64,000 nt of DNA from Variovorax paradoxus_P (GCF_050627025.1 NZ_CP192472.1), one strand, 5' to 3'. Numbered from the stretch's first letter, positions 32,999 through 41,822 are shown. The notes: generated by a model from the sequence alone, not told the origin. A program made the numbers and translations.

Positions 32999-33985
32999 AT
33001 GACGATCAGGAACACGCTCGGGCTCGCAGCAGCCCTTGTGGCTTTTGCGGCCACTACCCTCGCGCCCCAGCAGGCACAGGCGCAGGCCTTTCCCGCCAAG
33101 CCCGTGCGCTGGGTGGTGGGCTATCCCGCGGGCGGCGGCACCGACTTTCTCGCGCGCACCGCCGGCGCGCAGCTCTCGCAGCAGCTGGGCCAGCCGGTGC
33201 TGGTAGACAACCGCCCCGGCGCAGGCGCCATCATCGCGTCGGAGAACGTGGCGCGCTCGCCTGCCGACGGCTACACCGTGTTCTCGGCCGACAACGGCGT
33301 GCTGGTATACAACCCGGCGCTCTACAAGAAGCTGCCCTACGACGCCGAAAAAGACTTTGCCATGATCGGCATGATGGGCCGCTCGACGCTGGTCATCACG
33401 GCCGCACCCAATGCCGGCCTGGCCGATGCCAAGGCGCTGATCGCCGCCCTGAAGGCATCGCCGGGCAAATACAGCATTGCCACGCCGGGCACCGGCAGCC
33501 CGCACCACCTGGCGCTCGAACTCTTCCAGCGCGAGGCCGGCGTTTCGATGCTGCACGTGCCCTACAAAGGCGGTGCACCGGCCTTGCAAGACCTGATGGG
33601 CGGGCAGGTGCCGCTCATGATGCTCGACCTGCCCAGCGGCGTGAGCGCGGTCAAGGCCGGCAAGGTGGTGCCGCTCGTCACGATGGGCGCCGAGCGCATT
33701 CCGCAGCTGCCCAACGTGCCGACCGCGAAGGAGTTGGGCTACGCAGGTGTCGAGGCCTACACCTGGCAGGGCCTCGTGGTGCCCGCCGCCACCCCAAAGG
33801 ACGCGCAGGCCCGGCTCGGCGCCGACCTGCAAAAAACCATGGCCGACGCCGGCGTGCGCCAGAAGCTCTTCGACGCGGGCTGGGAAGCACGGCCCGTCGA
33901 CGGCGCCGAGATGGCGCGCTTCGTCGACGCCGAACGCAAGAAGTGGCATGCCTTGATCAAGGCCCGCGACATCAAACTCGACTGA
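32999..33985 (+). CDS. Bug/TctC-family periplasmic solute receptor
   Basis: A 328-residue extracytoplasmic receptor with a Sec signal (TLGLAAALVAFAATTL ... QAQA). The Bug pattern is clear: AFPAKPVRWVVGYPAGGGTDFLARTAG, VDNRPGAGAIIASENVARSPADGYT, NPALYKKLPYDAEKDF, and HVPYKGGAPALQDLMGGQV. Bug receptors bind carboxylates or amides. The cognate TctA/TctB membrane proteins are absent nearby, the usual orphan state in this lineage. Its place inside the hpa operon suggests an aromatic acid ligand such as hydroxyphenylacetate; this is inference. Confidence 0.92.
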   Translation: MTIRNTLGLAAALVAFAATTLAPQQAQAQAFPAKPVRWVVGYPAGGGTDFLARTAGAQLSQQLGQPVLVDNRPGAGAIIASENVARSPADGYTVFSADNGVLVYNPALYKKLPYDAEKDFAMIGMMGRSTLVITAAPNAGLADAKALIAALKASPGKYSIATPGTGSPHHLALELFQREAGVSMLHVPYKGGAPALQDLMGGQVPLMMLDLPSGVSAVKAGKVVPLVTMGAERIPQLPNVPTAKELGYAGVEAYTWQGLVVPAATPKDAQARLGADLQKTMADAGVRQKLFDAGWEARPVDGAEMARFVDAERKKWHALIKARDIKLD

Positions 33986-34004
33986 CCGACCCCGCAGGGA
34001 ACCC

Positions 34005-35468
34005 ATGCAACAGATTCATCACCTCATCGGCGGCAAGAGCGTTGCCGGCACCGACTACTTCGAAACCGTCAACCCCGCCACGCAAGAGGTGCTGGCCGAG
34101 GTTGCCTCGGGCGGCGAAACCGAAGTGAACGCGGCCGTGGCCGCTGCGAAGGAAGCGTTTCCCAAGTGGGCCGGGTTGCCTGCCGCCGAGCGCGCGAAAC
34201 TGGTGCGCAAGCTGGGCGACCTGATCGCGAAACACGTGCCCGAAATCGCGCAGACCGAGACCAATGATTGCGGCCAGGTCATCTCGCAAACCGGCAAGCA
34301 GCTGATTCCGCGCGCGGCCGACAATTTCTACTACTTTGCCGAGATGTGCACGCGCGTCGACGGCCACACCTATCCCACGCCCACGCACCTGAACTACACG
34401 CTGTTCCATCCGGTGGGCGTGTGCGCGCTCATCAGCCCATGGAACGTGCCTTTCATGACGGCCACATGGAAGGTCGCGCCCTGCCTGGCCTTCGGCAACA
34501 CCGCGGTGCTGAAGATGAGCGAACTCTCGCCGCTCACGGCGGCTCGGCTGGGCGAGCTTGCGCTCGAAGCGGGCATTCCGGCGGGCGTGCTGAACCTGGT
34601 GCACGGCTACGGCAAGGAAGCCGGCGAGCCGCTGGTAGCCCACCCCGATGTGCGTGCAATCTCGTTCACGGGCTCCACCGCCACGGGCAACCGCATCGTG
34701 AAGAGCGCGGGGTTGAAGAAGTTCAGCATGGAGCTGGGCGGCAAGAGCCCGTTCGTGATCTTCGACGACGCCGACCTCGACCGTGCGCTCGACGCGGCGG
34801 TATTCATGATCTTCAGCAACAACGGCGAGCGCTGCACGGCCGGCTCGCGGATCCTGGTGCAGCAATCGATCTACGCCGACTTTGCCGCGAGGTTCGCCGA
34901 GCGCGCCAAGCGCATCACCGTAGGCGACCCGCTCGACGAGAAGACCATCGTCGGCCCGATGATTTCGCAAGGCCATCTGGCAAAGGTGCGCAGCTACATC
35001 GAGCTCGGACCGAAGGAAGGGGCCACGCTGTTGTGCGGCGGGCTCGAGACGCCCGGCACCTTGCCGGACCGCGTGAAGAAGGGCAACTATGTGATGCCCA
35101 CGGTTTTTGCCGACGTCGACAACCGCATGCGTATTGCGCAAGAAGAAATCTTCGGCCCCGTGGCCTGCCTGATTCCGTTCAAGGACGAGGCCGATGCGAT
35201 CCGCCTCGCCAACGACATCCAGTACGGCCTCTCGAGCTACGTGTGGACCGAGAACATCGGCCGTGCGCACCGCGTGGCGGCTGCAGTCGAAGCCGGCATG
35301 TGCTTCGTCAACAGCCAGAACGTACGAGACCTGCGCCAACCCTTCGGCGGCACCAAGGCCTCGGGGACAGGGCGCGAAGGCGGCACGTGGAGCTATGAAG
35401 TGTTCTGCGAGCCGAAGAATGTTGCGGTGTCGATGGGGTCGCACCATATTCCGCATTGGGGGGTGTGA
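34005..35468 (+). CDS. hpaE: 5-carboxymethyl-2-hydroxymuconate semialdehyde dehydrogenase
   Basis: A 487-residue NAD-dependent aldehyde dehydrogenase. The N-terminal IHHLIGGKSVAGTDYFETVNPATQEVLAEVASG is typical of HpaE. The catalytic Glu is in MELGGKSP and the catalytic Cys in NNGERCTAGSR. It oxidises the ring-cleavage semialdehyde of homoprotocatechuate. It starts 19 bp after the Bug receptor stop. The next gene of the pathway comes only after a 299-bp repeat block. Confidence 0.95.
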   Translation: MQQIHHLIGGKSVAGTDYFETVNPATQEVLAEVASGGETEVNAAVAAAKEAFPKWAGLPAAERAKLVRKLGDLIAKHVPEIAQTETNDCGQVISQTGKQLIPRAADNFYYFAEMCTRVDGHTYPTPTHLNYTLFHPVGVCALISPWNVPFMTATWKVAPCLAFGNTAVLKMSELSPLTAARLGELALEAGIPAGVLNLVHGYGKEAGEPLVAHPDVRAISFTGSTATGNRIVKSAGLKKFSMELGGKSPFVIFDDADLDRALDAAVFMIFSNNGERCTAGSRILVQQSIYADFAARFAERAKRITVGDPLDEKTIVGPMISQGHLAKVRSYIELGPKEGATLLCGGLETPGTLPDRVKKGNYVMPTVFADVDNRMRIAQEEIFGPVACLIPFKDEADAIRLANDIQYGLSSYVWTENIGRAHRVAAAVEAGMCFVNSQNVRDLRQPFGGTKASGTGREGGTWSYEVFCEPKNVAVSMGSHHIPHWGV

Positions 35469-35508
35469 GATGCAATCGGAATACCGTCCTGGGGGCGCAC
35501 CCGCCGAC

Positions 35509-35580
35509 GGGGTACCTTACTCCGCGAATGTCCCCCGGCCTGCGGCCTCCTCCTTTATTTCGCTGCGCAAGGCACCCCAT
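35509..35580 (-). repeat. Dispersed repeat family A, partial inverted copy (A1')
   Basis: This segment repeats, in opposite orientation, the central part of the full copy beginning at 35609. The shared core runs from CTCCGCGAATGTCCCCC to CTCCTCCTTTATTTCGCTG. Between these lies a short hairpin, here GGCC-TGC-GGCC, whose sequence differs from the other copies while still pairing. Similarity fades toward both ends. Confidence 0.8.
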
Positions 35581-35608
35581 CGACGGGCGCGTTGCAAAGA
35601 GCGGTCGT

Positions 35609-35744
35609 TGATCAGCGGAGCACCAGCGGCGTGCCCGAGTGCACAGGGCATCGGGTGCTCCCCGCAGCGAAATAAAGGAGGAGGGGCGCAGCCCCGGGGG
35701 ACATTCGCGGAGGGGAGTACCCGGTGGCCTTTGCACACGCCCTG
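35609..35744 (+). repeat. Dispersed repeat family A, full copy (A1)
   Basis: About 136 bp closely similar to the reverse complement of 54834-54965. It runs from TGATCAGCGG through GTGCACAGGGCATCGGGTGCT and AGCGAAATAAAGGAGGAG to TTTGCACACGCCCTG. The variable hairpin is GGGGC-GCA-GCCCC (35683-35695). It ends 23 bp before the LigA-like start codon. Together with A1' it fills the otherwise gene-free stretch between hpaE and that gene; short ORFs across it are not credible proteins. Confidence 0.88.
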
Positions 35745-35767
35745 AAAGAACACGCAAGGCAAACACC

Positions 35768-36103
35768 ATGAGCCTCTACGCCATGCAGAAATTCCTGTTC
35801 GCCCTGAACCGCGACACAGAGGTACAACGCCGCTACGCAGAAGCCGGCGACACGCGCAAAGCCTTGCTCGCAGCCTATGATTTCAACGAAGAAGAACGTG
35901 AAGCCATAGACAAGGGCGACATCGGAAAGCTCTACGTGCTCGGCTGCAACGGCCAACTACTCATGCACTTCGCGCCGCTGCTTGGCATTGCATGGGCAGA
36001 CTATCTGGAAGCCATGCGCGAAGGCGTCCGCAAATACGGTCCCGTGCGCGCAGGCATCTACGCAATGACAACGGGCACAGACGAAAAGGTGGCAGGCTTA
36101 TGA
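35768..36103 (+). CDS. LigA-like small subunit of an extradiol dioxygenase
   Basis: A 111-residue protein of the LigA family (alpha subunit of protocatechuate 4,5-dioxygenase-type enzymes). MSLYAMQKFLFALNRDTEVQRRY, FNEEEREAIDKGDIGKLYVLGCNGQLLMHFAP and YLEAMREG are characteristic. It overlaps the LigB-type gene by four bases. It probably forms the small subunit of the homoprotocatechuate dioxygenase, which in E. coli is a single-chain HpaD. An independent role cannot be excluded. Confidence 0.85.
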   Translation: MSLYAMQKFLFALNRDTEVQRRYAEAGDTRKALLAAYDFNEEEREAIDKGDIGKLYVLGCNGQLLMHFAPLLGIAWADYLEAMREGVRKYGPVRAGIYAMTTGTDEKVAGL

Positions 36104-36927
36104 GTCTTGTATTTGCAGGCGTTTGCAGCCACGCCCCCGGCATAACCGGACGCGCCCACCTGGCCGATCCGGCCGTGAAGGACGAATTTCAAGCGCAGTT
36201 TCATCGCTTTGGCGAGGCGATGCGCGCTACCAAACCTGATGCCGTGATCGTCATTGCGGCAGAGCACTTTGCTAATTTCTTCATGAACAACATGCCGGCC
36301 TATGCCATCGGCATGGCCGACAGCTACGAAGGTCCGATCGAAGACCCAAAGTGGCTCGGCATCGAAAAAACGAAAGTACCGGGCGATGCCGCACTTTCAC
36401 AGCGCCTGATCCGCGAGGTGATGCAGACGGTAGACGTGGCCTATGCGGAAGAATGGAAGTTCGACCACGGCATCATGGTGCCGCTGCACTTTCTTACGCC
36501 GAAGTTCGACACCAAGGTCATCCCCGTGAACATCAATTGCCAGGGTCCGCCGCTCACGCCGCTGCATCGTGCCTGGGCTTTTGGAGAAGCCTTGCGCCGT
36601 GCTTGCGACAAGGCGCCCGAACGCATTGCGCTGGTGGGCACGGGCGGCATTTCGCACTGGCCCGCCACGCCTGATTCGGGCAAAGTCAATGCCGAGTGGG
36701 ACGCGGAGTTCATGCGACGCTGGTGCGCCAACGACCGCGAAGCATTGCTCTCGCAGGCCGACTACAACGACGAAGCCACCTACCGCGAAGCCGGCCAGGG
36801 CGGCTTCGAGATTCGCACCTTTCTTAGCGTGGCCGCGGCCGCGCGCGGCAAAGGCCACATCCTGCACATGAAGGCCATACCCATCTTCGCGGTGACATGC
36901 ACCGCCGCGACGATGTCCATTGAATAA
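36100..36927 (+). CDS. hpaD: 3,4-dihydroxyphenylacetate 2,3-dioxygenase, LigB-type catalytic subunit
   Basis: A 275-residue class III extradiol ring-cleavage dioxygenase. Iron ligands are expected from the His in VCSHAPGITG, the His in AAEHFANFF and a Glu near the C terminus. FDHGIMVPLHFL and VGTGGISHWPATP are family blocks. The start overlaps the LigA-like stop (ATGA). It opens the ring of homoprotocatechuate using Fe(II). Confidence 0.92.
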   Translation: MSLVFAGVCSHAPGITGRAHLADPAVKDEFQAQFHRFGEAMRATKPDAVIVIAAEHFANFFMNNMPAYAIGMADSYEGPIEDPKWLGIEKTKVPGDAALSQRLIREVMQTVDVAYAEEWKFDHGIMVPLHFLTPKFDTKVIPVNINCQGPPLTPLHRAWAFGEALRRACDKAPERIALVGTGGISHWPATPDSGKVNAEWDAEFMRRWCANDREALLSQADYNDEATYREAGQGGFEIRTFLSVAAAARGKGHILHMKAIPIFAVTCTAATMSIE

Positions 36928-36944
36928 ATGAACGGAACACCGGC

Positions 36945-37349
36945 ATGCCGCACCTGGTAATTTTGTACACACCCAACATCGAAGCAGAAACCGACATGTC
37001 GGCGCTTTGCCGCACGCTGGCCGACACCATGCTCAAGCAGCACGACGAGGCCGGCAAGCCGGTGTTTCCCATCGGCGGCACGCGCGTGCTGGCCTACCCG
37101 GCCGCGCACTATGCGGTGGCAGACGGCAAGGCCGACTACGCCTTCGTGTACCTCAACATCCGCATGGCTGGCGGGCGCTCCGAAGCCGTGAAGAAAAAGG
37201 CCGGTGACGAACTGCTGGCCGACGTGCGCGCGCATTTCGAACCGATTTTCGACAAGCGCCACATAGGCATCACGCTGCAGATAGACGAAAGCCCGGGCCA
37301 GGTGTATGACGGCAAGCACAGCAACCTGCACCCCCTCTTCAACAAATAA
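36945..37349 (+). CDS. hpaF: 5-carboxymethyl-2-hydroxymuconate delta-isomerase
   Basis: A 134-residue tautomerase-fold isomerase. Once the initiator Met is removed, Pro2 (MPHLVILYTPNIE) would be the catalytic N-terminal proline. ADYAFVYLNIRMAGGRS and ITLQIDESPGQVYDGKHSNLHPLF match HpaF. It follows hpaD after 17 bp and precedes hpaH by 4 bp. Confidence 0.92.
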   Translation: MPHLVILYTPNIEAETDMSALCRTLADTMLKQHDEAGKPVFPIGGTRVLAYPAAHYAVADGKADYAFVYLNIRMAGGRSEAVKKKAGDELLADVRAHFEPIFDKRHIGITLQIDESPGQVYDGKHSNLHPLFNK

Positions 37350-37353
37350 CCTC

Positions 37354-38157
37354 ATGCTCACCTCCGACACCATCGCCAGGCTGGCGGCCGAACTGCACGA
37401 GAGCGAAAAGTCGCGCGTGCAGGTCGAGCATTTTTCCAAGCGCTTTCCCGAAATGACGGTGGAAGACGGCTATGCCATCTCGCGCGAATGGGTCAAGGCC
37501 AAGATTGCCGAAGGCCGCACAGTCAAGGGCCACAAGATCGGCCTTACTTCGCGCGCCATGCAGCTGTCCAGCCAGATCGACGAGCCCGATTACGGCACGC
37601 TGCTCGACGACATGTTCTTCGAGCAGGGAAGCGACATTCCCTTCAAGCGCTTCATCGCGCCGCGCATCGAGGTGGAGCTGGCCTTCATCCTCGGCAAGAA
37701 GCTGCAGGGGCCGAACGTGACCATCTTCGACGTGCTTGCCGCCACCGACTACGTGGTGCCCGCCATCGAGATCATCGACGCGCGCATCGAGCAGTTCGAC
37801 CGCCACACCAAGGCGCCGCGCAAGGTGTTCGACACCATTGCCGACAACGCGGCCAATGCGGGCATCGTGCTCGGCGGGCGGCCGGCCAAGCCCGATGCGG
37901 TCGACCTGCGCTGGGTGAGCGCGCTGCTCTACAAGAACGGCGTGATCGAGGAATCGGGCGTGGCCGCGGCCGTGCTCAACCACCCGGCCACGGGCGTGGC
38001 ATGGCTTGCGAACAAGCTCGCGCCCTGGGACGAATACCTCGAAGCCGGCGAAGTGGTGCTCGGAGGCTCGTTCACCCGCCCGACCACCGCCCTGCCGGGC
38101 GACACCTTCCATGCCGACTATGGCCCGCTGGGCAGCATTGCCTTTCGTTTCGCCTGA
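37354..38157 (+). CDS. hpaH: 2-oxo-hept-4-ene-1,7-dioate hydratase
   Basis: A 267-residue hydratase of the FAH-related MhpD/HpaH group. It has VKGHKIGLTSRAMQLSSQIDEPDYGTLLDDMFF, the metal-binding segment PRIEVELAFILGK, and VPAIEIIDARIEQFDR. The start at 37354 is where homology begins; an earlier in-frame ATG (37306) lies inside hpaF. Confidence 0.93.
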   Translation: MLTSDTIARLAAELHESEKSRVQVEHFSKRFPEMTVEDGYAISREWVKAKIAEGRTVKGHKIGLTSRAMQLSSQIDEPDYGTLLDDMFFEQGSDIPFKRFIAPRIEVELAFILGKKLQGPNVTIFDVLAATDYVVPAIEIIDARIEQFDRHTKAPRKVFDTIADNAANAGIVLGGRPAKPDAVDLRWVSALLYKNGVIEESGVAAAVLNHPATGVAWLANKLAPWDEYLEAGEVVLGGSFTRPTTALPGDTFHADYGPLGSIAFRFA

Positions 38158-38166
38158 AAGACTTCC

Positions 38167-39015
38167 ATGCAAACACCGCTCAACACCTTCAAGCAGGCCA
38201 TGCAGGCCGGCGACCAGAAAATCGGCCTCTGGGTCGGCCTGGCCGACGGCTATGTTGCCGAGATTCTGGCCGGCACGGGCTTCGACTGGCTGCTGGTCGA
38301 CGGCGAGCATGCGCCCAACGACGTGCGCTCGGTGCTCGCGCAATTGCAGGGCATTTCCAGTGCATGGTCGGCACAGCCGGAGTCGGAGCGCTCGCACCCC
38401 GTGGTGCGCGTTCCGGTGGGCGACACCACGCTGCTCAAGCAGTACCTGGACATCGGCGCGCAGACCATCCTGGTGCCCATGGTCGATACGGCCGAGCAGG
38501 CCGCACGCATGGTGCAGGGCATGCGCTACCCGCCCGACGGCATTCGCGGCATGGGCAGCGCCCTGGCGCGCGCCTCGCGGTGGCAGGCCTACCCCGGCTA
38601 CCTGCACGAAGCCAACGCGCAAACCTGCCTGCTGGTACAGGCCGAGACGGTCGAGGCCATGAAAAATCTCGACGCCATTGCGGCCACGCCGGGCGTGGAC
38701 GGCGTGTTCATCGGGCCGGCCGATTTGTCGGCATCGATGGGCTTCGTGGGCCAGCCGAACCACCCCGAGGTGCAGGCCGTGATTGCCGACGCCATTGCGC
38801 GCATCCGCAAGGCAGGCAAGGCGCCGGGCATTCTCTCCACCACCGAGGAGCAGGCGCGCAAGTGGCTGGCTGCCGGCGCGCAGTTCGTGGCCGTTGGGGT
38901 GGACACCATTCTGCTCACGGCGGCGGCAAAGCAGCTGGCGGCCAGATACAAGACTGACAAGAACGACAAGAACGACAAGACTGCCGCAGGCACCGCCGCG
39001 CCCAACGGCTACTGA
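38167..39015 (+). CDS. hpaI: 4-hydroxy-2-oxo-heptane-1,7-dioate aldolase
   Basis: A 282-residue class II (metal-dependent) pyruvate aldolase of the HpaI/HpcH family. KIGLWVGLADGYVAEILAGTGFDWLLVDGEHAPNDV, RVPVGDTTLLKQYLDIGAQTILVPMV and VDGVFIGPADLSASMGF hold the catalytic His/Arg and metal ligands. It releases pyruvate and succinate semialdehyde, ending the pathway. The C-terminal 20 residues are a Lys/Asp/Asn-rich tail (DKNDKNDK) that is probably disordered. Confidence 0.94.
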   Translation: MQTPLNTFKQAMQAGDQKIGLWVGLADGYVAEILAGTGFDWLLVDGEHAPNDVRSVLAQLQGISSAWSAQPESERSHPVVRVPVGDTTLLKQYLDIGAQTILVPMVDTAEQAARMVQGMRYPPDGIRGMGSALARASRWQAYPGYLHEANAQTCLLVQAETVEAMKNLDAIAATPGVDGVFIGPADLSASMGFVGQPNHPEVQAVIADAIARIRKAGKAPGILSTTEEQARKWLAAGAQFVAVGVDTILLTAAAKQLAARYKTDKNDKNDKTAAGTAAPNGY

Positions 39016-39036
39016 AACCCTCCGCCTTCCTGCGCC

Positions 39037-40779
39037 ATGACTTCCCCGACCGATCCCAAGCCCACGCCCAAGCGCTTCCGCTCCGCCACCATCCGCGAAG
39101 GCACGATCCGCGCCACCACGCGCAGCTTCTTGCATGCGCTGGGCCAGGACGACGAGGACATCGAACGCCCGCACATCGGCGTGTTCCACACCGGCGGCGA
39201 AATGAGCCCGTGCAACCTCAACCTGCGCGAACAGGCGCAGCACGCCAAGACGGGCATCTACGCCGGCGGCGGCACGCCGCACGAATGCCCGGTGGTGTCG
39301 GTGAGCGACGGGCTCACCATGGCGCATTCGGGCATGCGCTTCTCGCTGATCTCGCGCGAGCTGATTGCCGACAGCGTAGAGGCCTCGACGCGCGGCCACC
39401 AGTGGGACGGCATCTTTGCCATCGGCGCCTGCGACAAGAACCTGCCCGGGCTGATGATGGGCATGGTGCGCTGCAACGTGCCGAGCGTGTTCGTGCATGG
39501 CGGCTCGGCACTGCCGGGGCAGATGCCCGGCCCCGACGGCCGCGACCTCAACGTGGTCGATACCTACGAGACCATCGGCAAGGTGCTGGCCGGCACCGCC
39601 ACGCACGCAGAGCTCGACGCCATGAGCCGCGCCTGCCTGCCCACGGCGGGCGCCTGCGCCGGCCAGTTCACGGCCAACACCATGGGCATGGTGTCCGAGG
39701 CGCTGGGCTTGGCGCCCATCGGCTCGAGCATGGTGCCGGCCGTGTTCAGCGAACGCGCGCCCTTGATGCGCCGCGCCGCGAAGAACCTCATGAAGGCGGT
39801 GATGGGCGACAGCCCCCTGCCGCGCGACATCGTCACGCGCAAGGCGCTCGAAAACGCCTGCGCCGTGGTGTCGGCCACGGGCGGCTCCACCAACGCCGCG
39901 CTGCACCTGCCGGCCATTGCGCACGAGGCCGGCATCAGGTTTCACCTGGACGACGTGGCCGAGATCTTCGCGCGCACGCCGCTCATCGCCGACCTTCGCC
40001 CGGGCGGCCAGTACCTGGCGCGCGACGTGTTCTACATCGGCGGTGCGGGCGTCATCTTGCGCACGCTCATGGAACAAGGCTTCCTGCATGGCGACGCACT
40101 CACCTTCACCGGCCGCACCATGGCCGAAGAGCTGGCCGATGCCGCCGCGCCCGACGGCCGCGTGGTGCGCGAAGCCGGCAACCCGATCACCCGCGACGGC
40201 GGGCTGGCCGTGCTCAAGGGCAATCTCTGCCCCGACGGCGCGCTGCTCAAGACCGCGGGCCTGCAGACGCTGGTGCACCGCGGCCCGGCACGCGTCTTCA
40301 ACTCCGAGGAAGAAGCCCAGGCGGCGGTGCAAAACCGTCGCTACGAGCCCGGCGATGTGATCGTGATCCGCAACGAGGGCCCCAAGGGCAGCCCCGGCAT
40401 GCGCGAGATGCTGGGCATTACCGCCCTGCTCTACGGCCAGGGCATGGGCGACAAGGTGGCGCTTTTGACCGACGGCCGCTTTTCGGGCGCCACGCGAGGG
40501 CTGTGCATCGGCTATGCGGGCCCCGAAGCAGCCGACGGCGGGCCGATTGCCGCGCTGCGCGACGGCGATGTGGTGGCCATCGATGCGCGCGCCGGAGCAC
40601 GCAGCATTTCGGTGGAACTCACGGCGGAAGAAATTGCACTTCGGCTCTCCAAACGTGAGGTAAACGCGGGGGTGGCGCACCGCGGCTTGCTGGAAAAATA
40701 CGCGCTCACCGTGCGTCCTGCCCATCAGGGCGCAGTGACCCATTCGGGCGCAGTCACCTGGCTGCGCGACGAGTCGTAA
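39037..40779 (+). CDS. IlvD/Edd-family dehydratase
   Basis: A 580-residue iron-sulfur dehydratase. The three cluster Cys are visible in EMSPCNLNLREQA, IGACDKNLPGLMMGM and LPTAGACAGQFTANTMGM. The C-terminal domain has LTDGRFSGATRGLCIGYAGPEAADGGPIAALRDGD. It could be dihydroxy-acid dehydratase for branched-chain amino acids. Its position behind hpaI, with a Bug receptor, a class II aldolase and a reductase-like gene, suggests instead a sugar-acid or related hydroxy-acid dehydratase. The two cannot be separated by eye, so no symbol is given. Confidence 0.88.
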   Translation: MTSPTDPKPTPKRFRSATIREGTIRATTRSFLHALGQDDEDIERPHIGVFHTGGEMSPCNLNLREQAQHAKTGIYAGGGTPHECPVVSVSDGLTMAHSGMRFSLISRELIADSVEASTRGHQWDGIFAIGACDKNLPGLMMGMVRCNVPSVFVHGGSALPGQMPGPDGRDLNVVDTYETIGKVLAGTATHAELDAMSRACLPTAGACAGQFTANTMGMVSEALGLAPIGSSMVPAVFSERAPLMRRAAKNLMKAVMGDSPLPRDIVTRKALENACAVVSATGGSTNAALHLPAIAHEAGIRFHLDDVAEIFARTPLIADLRPGGQYLARDVFYIGGAGVILRTLMEQGFLHGDALTFTGRTMAEELADAAAPDGRVVREAGNPITRDGGLAVLKGNLCPDGALLKTAGLQTLVHRGPARVFNSEEEAQAAVQNRRYEPGDVIVIRNEGPKGSPGMREMLGITALLYGQGMGDKVALLTDGRFSGATRGLCIGYAGPEAADGGPIAALRDGDVVAIDARAGARSISVELTAEEIALRLSKREVNAGVAHRGLLEKYALTVRPAHQGAVTHSGAVTWLRDES

Positions 40780-40814
40780 ACCTGCAACCAACCACCAACA
40801 CTCGGAGACACACC

Positions 40815-41804
40815 ATGACATTCACCCGCCGCCACATGCTGCAGACCACCGGCGCCTCGGCCCTGCTTGCAAGCCTGGGCCAGCACGCCTTTGCGCAAGC
40901 CTCGCTCGAAACCGCCACCATCGTCACCGGCTTTGCGGCCGGCGGCACCTCGGACACCACCTGCCGGCGCATCGCGCAAAAGCTGAGCCCCGACTACGCA
41001 AAATCGGCCGTGGTCGAAAACCGCACCGGTGCAGGTGGGCAAATTGCCGTGAGCTATGTGAAGGGCCGGCCGGCCGACGGCGCCACCATCCTGCAGACGC
41101 CCACCTCGATCCTCACGATCTACCCGCACATCTACAAGAAGCTGCCTTACGACCCGATGGTCGACCTCACGCCGGTCAGCCTTGCCTGCATCTTCGACTT
41201 CGGCTTTGCGGTCGGACCCGCCGTGCCCGCCAGCGTGAAGACGGTGCCCGAGTTCCTGACCTGGGCCAAGGCCAACCCGACCGGCGCCAATTTCGGCTCG
41301 CCGGCCGCGGGCTCCACACCGCACTTCATCGGCGCGCTCCTGGGCAAGAAGAGCGGCGTCGAGCTGAAGCACGCCGCCTATCGCGGCACGCAGCCGGCCA
41401 TGCTCGACCTGCTGGGCGGCAACATCTCGGCGGTGTCGGGCCCCATCGGCGACATCACGCAGCACCTGGCCTCGGGCAAGGTTCGCATCCTGGGTGTGTC
41501 GGGTTCCAAGCGCAGCCGCTTCGCGCCTGACGTACCCACCTTCGGCGAGCAGGGCATCAAGGACATGGCGCACAGCGAATGGTTCGCCTTCTTCCTGCCC
41601 GCCAAGGCATCGCCCGACGTGGTCGCGCGGCTGAACGCATCCATGAAGACCGCGCTCGCGCACAAGGACGTGATCGAAGGCCTCGGCAACTTCGGGCTGG
41701 AAGCCATGTCTTCGACGCCGGGCGAGCTGACCGACCTGCTCAAGAAAGACACCGCCAAGTGGGCGCCGATCGTGAAAGAAGTCGGCTTCACCGCTGAGGG
41801 TTAA
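40815..41804 (+). CDS. Bug/TctC-family solute receptor with twin-arginine-like signal
   Basis: A 329-residue receptor. The export signal is FTRRHMLQTTGASALLASLGQHAFAQ, with Arg-Arg followed by a mildly hydrophobic stretch, suggesting Tat export. Mature features are VTGFAAGGTSDTTCRRIAQ, VVENRTGAGGQIAVSYVKG and YPHIYKKLPYDPMVDLTP. There are no membrane partners nearby. It may supply the substrate of the adjacent dehydratase and aldolase-like enzymes. Confidence 0.9.
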   Translation: MTFTRRHMLQTTGASALLASLGQHAFAQASLETATIVTGFAAGGTSDTTCRRIAQKLSPDYAKSAVVENRTGAGGQIAVSYVKGRPADGATILQTPTSILTIYPHIYKKLPYDPMVDLTPVSLACIFDFGFAVGPAVPASVKTVPEFLTWAKANPTGANFGSPAAGSTPHFIGALLGKKSGVELKHAAYRGTQPAMLDLLGGNISAVSGPIGDITQHLASGKVRILGVSGSKRSRFAPDVPTFGEQGIKDMAHSEWFAFFLPAKASPDVVARLNASMKTALAHKDVIEGLGNFGLEAMSSTPGELTDLLKKDTAKWAPIVKEVGFTAEG

Positions 41805-41822
41805 CCGTATGAAGGAACTGCA

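Noticed and set aside
35639..36103. Longer LigA-like protein starting inside repeat A1
   Set aside because: The extra N-terminal residues are encoded by the dispersed repeat, and family homology begins at the ATG at 35768.
36959..36972. TTGTACACA, resembling the CTTGT-N-ACAAG operator
   Set aside because: It lies inside hpaF, encoding conserved LYTPN residues, is not a full palindrome, and no promoter is expected there.
37339..40821. 1160-codon antisense open frame across hpaH, hpaI and the IlvD-type gene
   Set aside because: The composition is that of a shadow frame in GC-rich DNA (His, Gly, Ala, Arg and Val repeats), and the plus strand holds clear enzymes with intact catalytic motifs.
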